Source: an uncultured Blautia sp. (GTDB lineage: Bacteria > Bacillota > Clostridia > Lachnospirales > Lachnospiraceae). From it: a DNA stretch of 64,000 nt. Shown piece after piece: positions 47,996 to 56,097 of this stretch. Position 1 is the stretch's first letter, and each line of letters opens with the position of its first letter. The translations under genes and the position numbers were made by a program. Below the pieces are notes generated by a model, which was not told the origin of the DNA, ran no database searches, and was given only the letters and a program-made list of their open reading frames with translations. The stretch is taken from assembly GCA_937893675.1 (NCBI GenBank), contig CALBGI010000014.1, forward strand, positions 62,001 through 126,000, given 5' to 3'.

Positions 47996-49447
47996 TTAAT
48001 CCCTCAGCGCTTTCAGCACTTCCACCAGATAGTTCCAGACTCTTTCCACGGAAGCAATCTCCAGCTTCTCCTCGGAGGTGTGGATATCGAACATGTTCGG
48101 CCCCAGAGAAACGCAGTCCAGACCTTCCATTTTTTTGTAAAAGAGTCCGCACTCCAGGCCGGCGTGTATTGCCACTACCTGCGGTTTCTCACCGTACATT
48201 TTTTCGTAGACGTCCACCATTTTATCGCGAAGCTGGGAATCCTTTCTGTACTCCCATGCCGGATATTCTCCAAGAATCTCATATTCCCCGCCCAGGAACT
48301 CAGTCAGGTATTCAATCTTGTCAGAAAGTGCGTCTCTGGCAGCCTCCACGGAGCTGCGCACGCCGGAGCTTGCGAAAAGCTCGTCCTCTTTCAGAAGGAG
48401 AATGCCGATATTGCTGGAAGTCTCAACCAGGCCTTCAATCGTTCCGCTCATTTTTACAATCCCAAAAGGAACGTTCATGAGATAGAACACAACCTTCTCA
48501 CGGCTGGTGGGATGAAGCGCGTTCTCCCTGGAAGCGCCCAGCTCTTTTACCTCTGCTGTAATTCCCTCGTCGCTTGCCGCATATTCTTCTCTTAAATTTT
48601 TCTGAAATCCCTCTGCAAATTCTTTTACCAGCGCCTTATCTGCTGCGTCCACAAGGATTTCTGCCACACATTCTCTGGTAATGGCATTGTCCTTCTGACC
48701 GCCCGCCAGAGAAACGATCTGATACTCTGCCTGTTTTTTCAGTCCATAGAAAAATCTTCCCATCAGCACGTTTGCGTTGGCACGCTTTTTGTCGATCTCC
48801 GCACCGGAATGGCCGCCCATCAGACCGCAGATTTTAATCTGAAGCTTCTCACCCTCTGCCTCCACGCGCTGTACCGGAATGTGGCTCACGCCGGAAAGGC
48901 CGCCTGCGCAGCTGATCCACAGACTTCCCTCTGCTTCGGAGTCCAGGTTGATAAATCTTCTGCCCTTTAATACGCTGCAGTCCAGCGCTTTTGCGCCAAG
49001 AAGTCCGATTTCCTCATCTGTAGTGATCAGAACCTCCAGTGCCGGATGCGCAAGATCATTGCTGTCCAGAATCGCCAGACCGTATGCGACGGCAATTCCG
49101 TCATCTCCGCCAAGGGTCGTGCCGTTGGCGTGGATAAAGCCATCTTCTGCGGAAAGCTTCAGCCCGTCTTTCTCAAAATCGTGTTCCACACCCGGACGTT
49201 TCTCGCACACCATATCCATGTGCCCCTGAAGGATGACCGTGGGGGCGTTCTCATAACCCGGAGTCGCCTCCTTGTAAATTACCACATTGTTGCTCTCATC
49301 CTGCGCATAGGCAAGACCGCGCTCTTTTGCAAAATTCACAAGGTAATCGCTGATCGCCTTTGTGTTTCTGGAACCGTGGGGAATTTTGCAGATCTCTTCA
49401 AAATAATGAAATACCTTCTTTGGTTCGTAGTTTTCTAATACTGCCAT
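47996..49447 (-). CDS. pepD: Aminoacyl-histidine dipeptidase (PepD, M20 family)
   Basis: A 483-residue cytosolic zinc dipeptidase. Metal-site motifs are LQGHMDMV, GTTLGGDDGIAVAYGLA, TTDEEIGLLGA and SEAEG, with a C-terminal IHAGLECGLFYKK region. It splits Xaa-His and other dipeptides. ATG 49447 follows TTGGAGGAAAG; the frame is open five codons further. It is probably monocistronic with a terminator downstream. It is divergent from ylbJ. Confidence 0.92.
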   Translation of the reverse strand: MAVLENYEPKKVFHYFEEICKIPHGSRNTKAISDYLVNFAKERGLAYAQDESNNVVIYKEATPGYENAPTVILQGHMDMVCEKRPGVEHDFEKDGLKLSAEDGFIHANGTTLGGDDGIAVAYGLAILDSNDLAHPALEVLITTDEEIGLLGAKALDCSVLKGRRFINLDSEAEGSLWISCAGGLSGVSHIPVQRVEAEGEKLQIKICGLMGGHSGAEIDKKRANANVLMGRFFYGLKKQAEYQIVSLAGGQKDNAITRECVAEILVDAADKALVKEFAEGFQKNLREEYAASDEGITAEVKELGASRENALHPTSREKVVFYLMNVPFGIVKMSGTIEGLVETSSNIGILLLKEDELFASSGVRSSVEAARDALSDKIEYLTEFLGGEYEILGEYPAWEYRKDSQLRDKMVDVYEKMYGEKPQVVAIHAGLECGLFYKKMEGLDCVSLGPNMFDIHTSEEKLEIASVERVWNYLVEVLKALRD

Positions 49448-49481
49448 TGTTCTTTCCTCCAATTTTTGTATTTACATACAT

Positions 49482-49506
49482 GTATCTTCACACTCCGCCA
49501 TATACT
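49482..49506 (+). promoter_or_regulatory. Possible sigma-E type promoter of ylbJ
   Basis: CATATACT (49499-49506) with GTATCTT (49482-49488) upstream. The same -10 octamer and a similar CAC-T-CCG spacer end occur ahead of the M23 gene. No good sigma-A -35 is present. Confidence 0.35.
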
Positions 49507-49529
49507 TAACAAAAAGTAAAAGGCTTCCT

Positions 49530-50465
49530 ATGAGACAAAAATTAACGGTTGCAGGAGTCCTTATCCTGCTTTTATTTCTTCTGCGGTTTCCGGCCCAGGC
49601 TCTCTTCGCCGCCCGGGAGGGCATGGCTCTGTGGCTCAACACTCTGCTCCCCATCCTGCTTCCTTTTATGATTCTCACCGGAATCCTTCTTCATTCAGGA
49701 AGCCTGGAAAAACTTTTGGATCCCTTATCTTTTTTCTGGAAAAAATTCCTGGGGCTCTCCCCCTGGGGCGCCTATGTTTTTGTCCTTGGCATGCTCTGCG
49801 GCTTCCCCATGGGAGCCAAGCTCTCTGCGGATTTGTATGCCGCCGGAAAGATCAGCCGGCGGGAGGCGGAATATCTGCTCACTTTCGCAAACAATCCCAG
49901 TCCCTCGTTTCTTCTGAGCTATCTGGCAGCTTCCTGCCTGGGAGGCAGAACCTCCGGCCGCGAAATCCTGGCAATCCTTTTTTTGTCTTCCATGCTGTGC
50001 ATGCTGTTTTTCCGCTTTGTGGTATACAAAAACCATACCACCGGCATACCCACAGAAAACCCTGAAAAAAAAGAGACATCTCATAGCCCAACAGGAGCCA
50101 TAGTAGATGCCTCTATTATGAACGGCTTTGAAACCATTACCCGCCTGGGCGGGTATATTCTGATATTCTCCCTGCTGTCCGCCTTTATCCGTCATTACTG
50201 GCCCTTCTCCCGCGTAAGCGGCGGCCTGCTGCTGGGGATCACCGAGATCACCACCGGACTTCACACGCTGTCCGCTCTGGGCCTTCCCTATGACTGGCTC
50301 TATCTGTTTTCTATGTGCGCCACAGCTTTTGGAGGCCTGTGTATTCTGGCACAGACCAAAAGCGTGCTGAACAGGCAGCTCTCTCTGCTGCCCTATGTGG
50401 CCGCCAAATGTCTCAGCGCTGTTTTTACTGCCGGGCTGGTATTACTCCATCTCTTCCTCGTCTAA
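49530..50465 (+). CDS. ylbJ: YlbJ-like sporulation membrane protein
   Basis: A 311-residue protein of the nucleoside-recognition/YlbJ family with about eight membrane segments. Typical are LWLNTLLPILLPFMILTGIL, GMLCGFPMGAKLSADLY, LLTFANNPSPSFLLSYLA and NGFETITRLGGYILIFSLLS. In Bacillus, ylbJ is a sigma-E-dependent sporulation gene located next to coaD and rsmD, and the same neighbours are found here. Its 3' end overlaps the convergent coiled-coil gene by 24 bases. Confidence 0.85.
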   Translation: MRQKLTVAGVLILLLFLLRFPAQALFAAREGMALWLNTLLPILLPFMILTGILLHSGSLEKLLDPLSFFWKKFLGLSPWGAYVFVLGMLCGFPMGAKLSADLYAAGKISRREAEYLLTFANNPSPSFLLSYLAASCLGGRTSGREILAILFLSSMLCMLFFRFVVYKNHTTGIPTENPEKKETSHSPTGAIVDASIMNGFETITRLGGYILIFSLLSAFIRHYWPFSRVSGGLLLGITEITTGLHTLSALGLPYDWLYLFSMCATAFGGLCILAQTKSVLNRQLSLLPYVAAKCLSAVFTAGLVLLHLFLV

Positions 50466-51059
50466 CAGGCTGTCCGCACTCTCTTCATGATAAGAGGTGG
50501 ACATTGCAGCTGCCTGCGCAGTCTGGGGAGCAAGCTCCTGACGATTGTGATTGACAACTTCAAGACAGCTCTGAAGGGATTCAATAAAGCCTTTGTACTT
50601 GCCGCCGGCGTCCTCCAGTGTCTGGCTGACTACAGCGCCAATATTTGCCATCATGTCATCTGTGTAGGTAATGGCGCTCAGACGGATGCTGTTGGCATCC
50701 TGAGTCGCAGAATCCAAAATCTCCTGCGCCTGTCTGTTCGCTGCGTTGACCGTCTCATTGGCCTGCGCATATGCCTTCTGCATGATCTCGTGCTGGGTGA
50801 CAAGCTCCTGTGCCTTCGCCTGTGCGTCTGCAATAAGCGCGTCAGCCTTCGCCTGCGCATCCTCAAGGATCGCATCCTTGTTGCTGATGATCTTCTGGTA
50901 GCGTTTAATCTCATCCGGAGTTTTCAGACGCAGCTCGCGCAGAAGCTCTTCAATCTCTTCCTTGTTCACTACGATCTTTGTAGTGGAAAGAGGCTGATAT
51001 TTACAGCTCTCTACGTACTCCTCAATCTCCTCGATAATCTGTTCAATTCTGCTGCTCAT
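50442..51059 (-). CDS. Coiled-coil protein, ATP-synthase subunit b-like or DivIVA-like
   Basis: A 205-residue soluble protein. From about residue 55 to 125 there is a long alanine-rich heptad region (DAQAKADALIADAQAKAQELVTQ..., NETVNAANRQAQEILDSATQDANS) like the b subunit stalk or DivIVA/GpsB-type coils. The N-terminus (MSSRIEQIIEEIEEYVESCKYQPLSTTKIVV) is conserved-looking. The tail is acidic. Function unknown. AAGGAGAG precedes the ATG. It is last in the mgsA-rsmD-coaD operon. Confidence 0.75.
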   Translation of the reverse strand: MSSRIEQIIEEIEEYVESCKYQPLSTTKIVVNKEEIEELLRELRLKTPDEIKRYQKIISNKDAILEDAQAKADALIADAQAKAQELVTQHEIMQKAYAQANETVNAANRQAQEILDSATQDANSIRLSAITYTDDMMANIGAVVSQTLEDAGGKYKGFIESLQSCLEVVNHNRQELAPQTAQAAAMSTSYHEESADSLLDEEEME

Positions 51060-51079
51060 AGTACACTCTCCTTATTTTA

Positions 51080-51565
51080 TCATTTCTCTTTGTACATTCT
51101 TGATTTGACCGCATCCGTGATCTCGGGTGGTGCAAATTCACTTAAGTCTCCTCCAAAGGCAGCTACTTCCTTCATAATCGTGGAACTCAAGTAGGCATAC
51201 TCCAGGCTGGTGGTGAGGAACACGGTATCCACATCCGGCGCCAGAACGCGGTTGGTCTGCGCCATCTGCAGCTCGTATTCAAAATCTGTCACAGCCCGAA
51301 GACCGCGCACAATGACCTGCGCGTGATTCTCTCTCGCAAAATTTACCGACAGCCCTTCAAATGCCTTTACAGTGACATTCGGGATGTTTTTAGTAGCCTT
51401 TTCTAGTATCTTAACACGTTCTTCCACAGAAAACAACGGACTTTTTGCAGAATTATGCAAAACTCCCACAATTACTCTGTCGAAGGATACGCTGGCCCGT
51501 TTAATCACGTCCAGATGTCCATATGTGGCCGGATCAAAGCTTCCGGGATATACCGCAGTTATCAT
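51080..51565 (-). CDS. coaD: Phosphopantetheine adenylyltransferase
   Basis: A 161-residue nucleotidyltransferase for the fourth step of coenzyme A synthesis. It has AVYPGSFDPATYGHLDVIKRA (HxGH-type motif as YGHL), GLRAVTDFEYELQMAQTNR and the C-terminal SSTIMKEVAAFGGDL. ATG 51565 gives the usual length; a GTG five codons upstream overlaps the rsmD stop and is less likely. It lies 11 bases after rsmD, the conserved rsmD-coaD order. Confidence 0.95.
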   Translation of the reverse strand: MITAVYPGSFDPATYGHLDVIKRASVSFDRVIVGVLHNSAKSPLFSVEERVKILEKATKNIPNVTVKAFEGLSVNFARENHAQVIVRGLRAVTDFEYELQMAQTNRVLAPDVDTVFLTTSLEYAYLSSTIMKEVAAFGGDLSEFAPPEITDAVKSRMYKEK

Positions 51566-51576
51566 AGCATGTACTC

Positions 51577-52131
51577 TCACTTTCTTTTGTGTATAAAGAT
51601 ATGCTGGTTTGTCTTATAAACCTTGGTACGGAACACCTCAAAGCCCAGCTCCTCCACATAAGAAAAGTCCGTCTGCAGATCAGCCTCCACAATCATCTGG
51701 CCCTGCTCGTCCAAAAGGCTGCTCCCTTCCAGAAAAGCGAGCACCTGGCGCTCCAGTTCTCTGCCATAGGGCGGATCCATAAAAATACAGTCAAAGGTCT
51801 CCCTGCCTTCCAGCGCACGGAGTCCCTGCAGCACATCCATATTCAGGATTTTACCATCATCCGCAAGTTTTGTAAATGAAAGATTCTCCCGGATGCAGGC
51901 GCAGGCTTTGGGATTCTTCTCCACAAATACCGCGCAGCGCGCCCCCCGGCTCAGCGCCTCGATCCCGATGGCGCCGCTGCCGCTGAACAGATCCAAAAAA
52001 CGGCAGTCTAAAATGTCCGGCTGAAGAATATTAAACAGAGTCTCTTTGATCCGGTCTGTCGTCGGGCGGGTTTCCACCCCGGGAATTGTTTTTAAATTCA
52101 GCCGTCTGGCTTTTCCTGCGATCACTCTCAT
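51577..52131 (-). CDS. rsmD: 16S rRNA (guanine966-N2)-methyltransferase RsmD
   Basis: A 184-residue class I SAM methyltransferase. The SAM motif is FLDLFSGSGAIGIEALSRGA and the catalytic motif is FMDPPYGREL; TRPTTDRIKETLFNIL is the family signature. It overlaps mgsA by 4 bases (ATGA) and is followed by coaD. Confidence 0.95.
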   Translation of the reverse strand: MRVIAGKARRLNLKTIPGVETRPTTDRIKETLFNILQPDILDCRFLDLFSGSGAIGIEALSRGARCAVFVEKNPKACACIRENLSFTKLADDGKILNMDVLQGLRALEGRETFDCIFMDPPYGRELERQVLAFLEGSSLLDEQGQMIVEADLQTDFSYVEELGFEVFRTKVYKTNQHIFIHKRK

Positions 52132-52523
52132 TTCAGATTCAGTCTCCAGTCCAAGTCTCCTCTTGCCAGTCCCAGGATCAAAAGCTCCGCTGTGGCAATG
52201 TTTGTGGCAACCGGAATATTATACTGGTCGCAGCATTTTACAATATCCATGATATCCGGTTCTTTCGGGTCTATCATGGCAGGATTGTAGAACAGGATCA
52301 CCATATCCATGTCCTCCCGCTCCACCATATCCATAAACTGCTTATCTCCGCCAATGCTGCCGGCCAAAAACTTATGCACGTGAAGGCCGGTCGCATCCTC
52401 GATCCTTCTGCCGGTTGTTCCGGTCGCGTATACCTCGTGCTTCGCGAGAATGTGCTTGTATGCGATACAGAAATCCTCGATCAGCACTTTTTTGCTGTTA
52501 TGTGCAATAATACCTAAGTTCAT
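52128..52523 (-). CDS. mgsA: Methylglyoxal synthase-like protein
   Basis: A 131-residue MgsA fold. It keeps His8 (E. coli His19), the YATGTTG phosphate loop, Asp60 in GGDKQ (Asp71) and Asp90 (Asp101). However E. coli Asp91 is Asn80 (FYNP) and His98 is Lys87 (PKEPD), both conserved in Bacillus MgsA. The enzyme normally converts dihydroxyacetone phosphate to methylglyoxal; with these changes its activity is uncertain. The start at 52523 has GGAGAAGTG ahead. First gene of the mgsA-rsmD-coaD operon. Confidence 0.82.
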   Translation of the reverse strand: MNLGIIAHNSKKVLIEDFCIAYKHILAKHEVYATGTTGRRIEDATGLHVHKFLAGSIGGDKQFMDMVEREDMDMVILFYNPAMIDPKEPDIMDIVKCCDQYNIPVATNIATAELLILGLARGDLDWRLNLK

Positions 52524-52584
52524 TCCATCACTTCTCCAATCCAAAAAACACACATTTTATACTTTAACATATTTTTCGCTTAGT

Positions 52585-52613
52585 ATTATAACAAATCACC
52601 AAAAGAAGTGCAA
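52585..52613 (-). promoter_or_regulatory. Promoter of the mgsA-rsmD-coaD operon
   Basis: Minus strand -35 TTGCAC (52608-52613), 17-base spacer, perfect -10 TATAAT (52585-52590), about 60 bases upstream of the mgsA start. Confidence 0.8.
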
Positions 52614-52680
52614 CAACTTCTGGCAGAATATACAAAATTCATAGAAAGTTAATAACTTTCATTTTTTATCGAACCGTGGC

Positions 52681-52732
52681 AAAAAAACAGCGCGGCCCTG
52701 TAACCATATATGTTCTGCACAGCCGCACTGTT
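52681..52732 (-). terminator. Intrinsic terminator of dapL
   Basis: On the minus strand AACAGTGCGGC (52722-52732) pairs with GCCGCGCTGTT (52686-52696) over 11 bp with one G-U, followed by a run of seven T. It ends the glnA-ANTAR-dapL direction before the mgsA promoter. Confidence 0.88.
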
Positions 52733-52765
52733 TTCAAATTTTGATAATTTTATAATTGCAATTTT

Positions 52766-53983
52766 TCAAAACTTCTCCTGCTTTTCCGAGAGAAGCTTTT
52801 CCAGCCTCCGCATCGCTTCTGCCGTGCTCTCGAAGGTTCCAAAAGAGGTAAGACGAAAATATCCCTCTCCATTTTTTCCAAATCCAGCCCCCGGAGTGCC
52901 CACAACCTGAATTTCTTTCAGAAGATAGTCAAAAAATGTCCAGGAATCCATTCCCTTTGGGCAGGACATCCAAATATACGGAGAGTGGATTCCTCCCCAA
53001 AAAGGAATCCCCAGATCCGTCAGCGTATCTGCGATCAGGCGGGCATTTCTTTTGTAGTATTCCAGATTTTCTCTGCACTCCTGCAGCCCCAGACCGTCAA
53101 ACACCGAAGCGGCAGCTTTCTGCACGATATAAGAAGTCCCGTTGTATTTCGTGCTCTGACGTCGGTTCCACATATCGTTAAGACAAAGATTTGTTCCATC
53201 GGAGGTTTCAAATACCAGCTCTTTCGGCACAATGGTATATCCGCACCGGGTTCCCGTAAATCCTGCAGTCTTGGACAGAGAACAAAACTCAACCGCACAT
53301 CGTTTTGCCTCCTCAACAGAATAAATGCTTCCCGGAATTTCTGCATCGGAAATAAAGGCTTCATAGGCAGCGTCAAAGAGGATGACCGCCTGATTTTTCA
53401 GAGCATACTCCACCCATTCCTGGAGTTGCTCCTTATTATAGCAGGCTCCAGTCGGATTATTGGGAGAGCAGAGATAAATAATATCTGCATGTCTCGAAAA
53501 ATCCGGCATGGGAAGAAAATCGTTCTGCGCATTTCCTTCCATATAAATGATCTCGTTTCCGCACATGATATTGGAATCCACATAAACCGGATACACTGGA
53601 TCCGGAATAAGAATTACATTTCCCCATCCGAAAAGTTCCGTAATATTTCCTGTGTCGCTTTTGGCTCCATCTGAAATAAAAATGTCCCTCACATCCACGG
53701 AAATCCCTTTTTTTTCATAATAACCGGCAATGGCCTTCCTCGTTTCCAGATAGCCCTGCTCCGGCCCATAGCCTTTGAAGGTCTCTGCGTTTCCCATTTC
53801 ATCCACAGCCTCATGAAGCGCCGCTATTACGCTCGGGCAAAGAGGGCGGGTCACATCGCCGATTCCAAGACGAATCAAAGGGCTGTCCGGATTTTTTTCG
53901 GCATAAGCTGCCGTCCTGTGTGCAATCTCAGAAAACAGATAACTGTTTTGGAGTTTTTGATAGTTTTCATTTAATTTCGGCAT
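52766..53983 (-). CDS. dapL: LL-diaminopimelate aminotransferase
   Basis: A 405-residue PLP-dependent class I/II aminotransferase that makes LL-diaminopimelate from tetrahydrodipicolinate with glutamate as amino donor, a one-step route to lysine and peptidoglycan. The PLP lysine is in SLSKTAGFTGTRCGY; RLGIGDVTRPLCPSVIAALHEAVDEMG and PNNPTGACYN are family motifs. GAGAGGAATATG precedes the ATG. It lies 83 bases after the ANTAR gene, without a clear promoter, so it is probably read from glnA. Confidence 0.94.
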   Translation of the reverse strand: MPKLNENYQKLQNSYLFSEIAHRTAAYAEKNPDSPLIRLGIGDVTRPLCPSVIAALHEAVDEMGNAETFKGYGPEQGYLETRKAIAGYYEKKGISVDVRDIFISDGAKSDTGNITELFGWGNVILIPDPVYPVYVDSNIMCGNEIIYMEGNAQNDFLPMPDFSRHADIIYLCSPNNPTGACYNKEQLQEWVEYALKNQAVILFDAAYEAFISDAEIPGSIYSVEEAKRCAVEFCSLSKTAGFTGTRCGYTIVPKELVFETSDGTNLCLNDMWNRRQSTKYNGTSYIVQKAAASVFDGLGLQECRENLEYYKRNARLIADTLTDLGIPFWGGIHSPYIWMSCPKGMDSWTFFDYLLKEIQVVGTPGAGFGKNGEGYFRLTSFGTFESTAEAMRRLEKLLSEKQEKF

Positions 53984-54066
53984 GGCATATTCCTCTCTTT
54001 TTCTCGTATTTCAGCCTGTCCTTCACCCCGGGCATGCCCTTTTACAGCAACCGCATCTCAAAGCAC

Positions 54067-54615
54067 TCAGACCTCATCGTACATCAGTGTTAATATCATC
54101 TGTGCTGTTTCCACCATATTTGTTCCATTATCCATACTGCATTTTTGAACATACCGATGGGCTTCTTCCTCTGTAAGCCGATTGCGTTCCATCAAAAGAA
54201 ATTTGGCGTTTCGTATATAATTCTCTTCCCGTTCACTGCGAACCTTGGTTTTTTTTCCTTTTTTTGCCTGATGTTCCACCTGCCCGAGAACCATTTCAAC
54301 GGTGTTCACCAGATCGTAAACTTTCAACGGCAAGGTCAAAGAAAGGATTCCTGATGCGGCGTCACTGACAGTCGAAGCAGAACCAATCAGCACCAGCTCA
54401 AAATATCTGGGCAGATTTTGCGCAAGCTCCATATAGTACATATCCTTCAGATGATAACCGCTGATGACAAGCCCACAGTCATTTTCCACCGCCGTCTGCA
54501 GCGCAAGCGCAGCAGAAGAACAGGCAAGAACATTCTGAAACCTGTGTGTCTGCAGTATTTTCGCTATTTTTTTTGCATTTTCAATTTTAGGCAACACTAC
54601 GATAATCACACTCAT
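54067..54615 (-). CDS. ANTAR-domain RNA-binding regulator
   Basis: A 182-residue protein: receiver-like domain (1-115) and a C-terminal ANTAR domain (about 128-180, RNAKFLLMERNRLTEEEAHRYVQKCSMDNGTNMVETAQMIL). ANTAR proteins bind hairpins in leader RNAs and prevent termination, often on nitrogen genes. The receiver appears degenerate: the phosphoacceptor position reads LVISGYHL with no Asp, and the N-terminal acidic pair is missing. GGAGACC precedes the ATG, 18 bases after glnA, suggesting control of the glnA leader. Confidence 0.88.
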   Translation of the reverse strand: MSVIIVVLPKIENAKKIAKILQTHRFQNVLACSSAALALQTAVENDCGLVISGYHLKDMYYMELAQNLPRYFELVLIGSASTVSDAASGILSLTLPLKVYDLVNTVEMVLGQVEHQAKKGKKTKVRSEREENYIRNAKFLLMERNRLTEEEAHRYVQKCSMDNGTNMVETAQMILTLMYDEV

Positions 54616-54633
54616 GAACGGTCTCCGATATTA

Positions 54634-55959
54634 TCAGATTCGGTACAGATATTGAGAAAGTTCCCATGGGGTAATCTGTTCCAGATAATTTTTCCATTCC
54701 TTTCTCTTTGCCTTTACATAAAGGGATAAATAGTCTTTTCCAAGGGTCTCTGCAAGCATTTGGTCACACTTCATGGCTTTCAGCGCTTCTCCCAGATTTT
54801 CCGGAAGTCCGTGAATTCCCATCTGCATTTTTTCTTCCATGGTAAGGCGGCGGATATCGCATGTGAGCTCATTGGGCGCTTTGAGCTTTTTTTCTATCCC
54901 GTCCAGCCCCGCCTGCAGGCAGACAGCAAATGCGATATACGGATTTGCGGAGGCATCGGGACTTCTCAATTCCAGGCTGACACCATTTTTTTTATTTTCT
55001 TTTACGCGGATCAGGGTATTGCGTTGTCTGCGCGACCAGGTGATTTCTGATGGTGCCTCAAATCCCGGAACCAGACGTTTATAAGAATTAACCAGGGGAT
55101 TGAATATCGCAGTCATACCTTCAATGTGTTCAAAAATCCCGGCCATAAAAGCTTCTCCCAGAGGACTTAACGTTCCATCCTCTGCGGTAAAAACATTTTT
55201 CCCGTCCTTGATAAGCTTCATATTCAGGTGCATACCGGAACCGTTCAGCTCCTTACGCGGCTTTGGCATAAAAGTCGCGTGAAGTCCATATCGTTTGGCG
55301 ATCGTCCGTACCGCCACTTTAAATGTCATTACTTTGTCCGCTGTAGCCAGCGCCTCGTCGAAATCAAAGTCTATCTCATGCTGCGCCGCCGCGATCTCAT
55401 GATGGGAAGAAACGATCTCATACCCCATTTCCTCCAGCGTCAAAATAATATCACGTCTTGTATTTTCACCCAGATCAATAGGGGACGTATCCAGATATCC
55501 TGCCTTCTCATGTGTTAATGTCGTTGGCATCCCGTCATCATCCGTGTGAAAAAGAAAAAATTCGCATTCCGGGTCAACCAAAAAACGGTAGCCTTTCTGC
55601 GCCGCGTTATCCAGAACCTTTTTCAAAACCAGACGGGGACTGATTTCATATTCCGTGCCGTCCTCCATGCACACATCACAGATAAATCGGGCAACCTTTC
55701 CATTTTGCGGTCTCCAGGGGAGAATCGCGAAGGTATCCATATCCGGCTTCAGATACAGTTCCTCTTCCTCCCATCCGGAAAATCCTTCCAAAGAAGCCAG
55801 ATCAATGGTGCAGCAATTCTCCATAGCCTTTATCAAACGCCTGGCGGGAACAGCAATGTTTTTCAGCATACCGAACATATCTGTAAACTGGAGGCGGATA
55901 AATTCCACACCTTCCTCCTCCACGATCTTCCGTATTTCTGCTTTGCTATATTTGTCCAT
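54634..55959 (-). CDS. glnA: Glutamine synthetase, type I
   Basis: A 441-residue type I enzyme making glutamine from glutamate, ammonia and ATP. Motifs: DPECEFFLF and HHEIAAAQHEIDF (metal-binding glutamates), GSGMHLNMKL, NSYKRLVPGFEAPSEITWSRRQRN (glutamate and ATP site) and ELRSPDASANPYIAF. The length is that of the Firmicute GSI-alpha class; no adenylylation-site tyrosine context is evident. GAGGAGAG precedes the ATG. It has its own consensus promoter and a leader hairpin. Confidence 0.96.
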   Translation of the reverse strand: MDKYSKAEIRKIVEEEGVEFIRLQFTDMFGMLKNIAVPARRLIKAMENCCTIDLASLEGFSGWEEEELYLKPDMDTFAILPWRPQNGKVARFICDVCMEDGTEYEISPRLVLKKVLDNAAQKGYRFLVDPECEFFLFHTDDDGMPTTLTHEKAGYLDTSPIDLGENTRRDIILTLEEMGYEIVSSHHEIAAAQHEIDFDFDEALATADKVMTFKVAVRTIAKRYGLHATFMPKPRKELNGSGMHLNMKLIKDGKNVFTAEDGTLSPLGEAFMAGIFEHIEGMTAIFNPLVNSYKRLVPGFEAPSEITWSRRQRNTLIRVKENKKNGVSLELRSPDASANPYIAFAVCLQAGLDGIEKKLKAPNELTCDIRRLTMEEKMQMGIHGLPENLGEALKAMKCDQMLAETLGKDYLSLYVKAKRKEWKNYLEQITPWELSQYLYRI

Positions 55960-56003
55960 ACCAACTCTCCTCGCTGTTGCTATTAAATTTATAATTACGC
56001 AAA

Positions 56004-56046
56004 AAGGGCAGCTTTACGCAGAAACTCCCCACGTAAAGACGCCCTT
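56004..56046 (-). promoter_or_regulatory. Terminator-like hairpin in the glnA leader (candidate ANTAR target)
   Basis: The glnA leader folds AAGGGC (56041-56046) with GCCCTT (56004-56009), then a 3x3 internal loop (GTC/GCT), then TTTACG (paired as CGTAAA at 56013-56018 read on minus) around a 13-base loop that can pair further with wobbles. A short T run (TTTTT) follows on the minus strand. Placed between promoter and glnA it works as an attenuator; recognition by the ANTAR protein is inferred. Confidence 0.68.
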
Positions 56047-56061
56047 GTCTTAATGCACTTC

Positions 56062-56090
56062 ATTATAGCAATGTTCTTGTTTGCTGTCAA
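56062..56090 (-). promoter_or_regulatory. Consensus promoter of glnA
   Basis: Minus strand -35 TTGACA (56085-56090), 17-base spacer, -10 TATAAT (56062-56067): perfect match in both boxes, immediately after the gltD stop codon. Confidence 0.9.
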
Positions 56091-56097
56091 GAGATGC

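Noticed and set aside
54030..54039. Palindrome GGGCATGCCC between the ANTAR gene and dapL
   Set aside because: A ten-base palindrome without loop or T run and without promoter elements nearby; insufficient to call a site.
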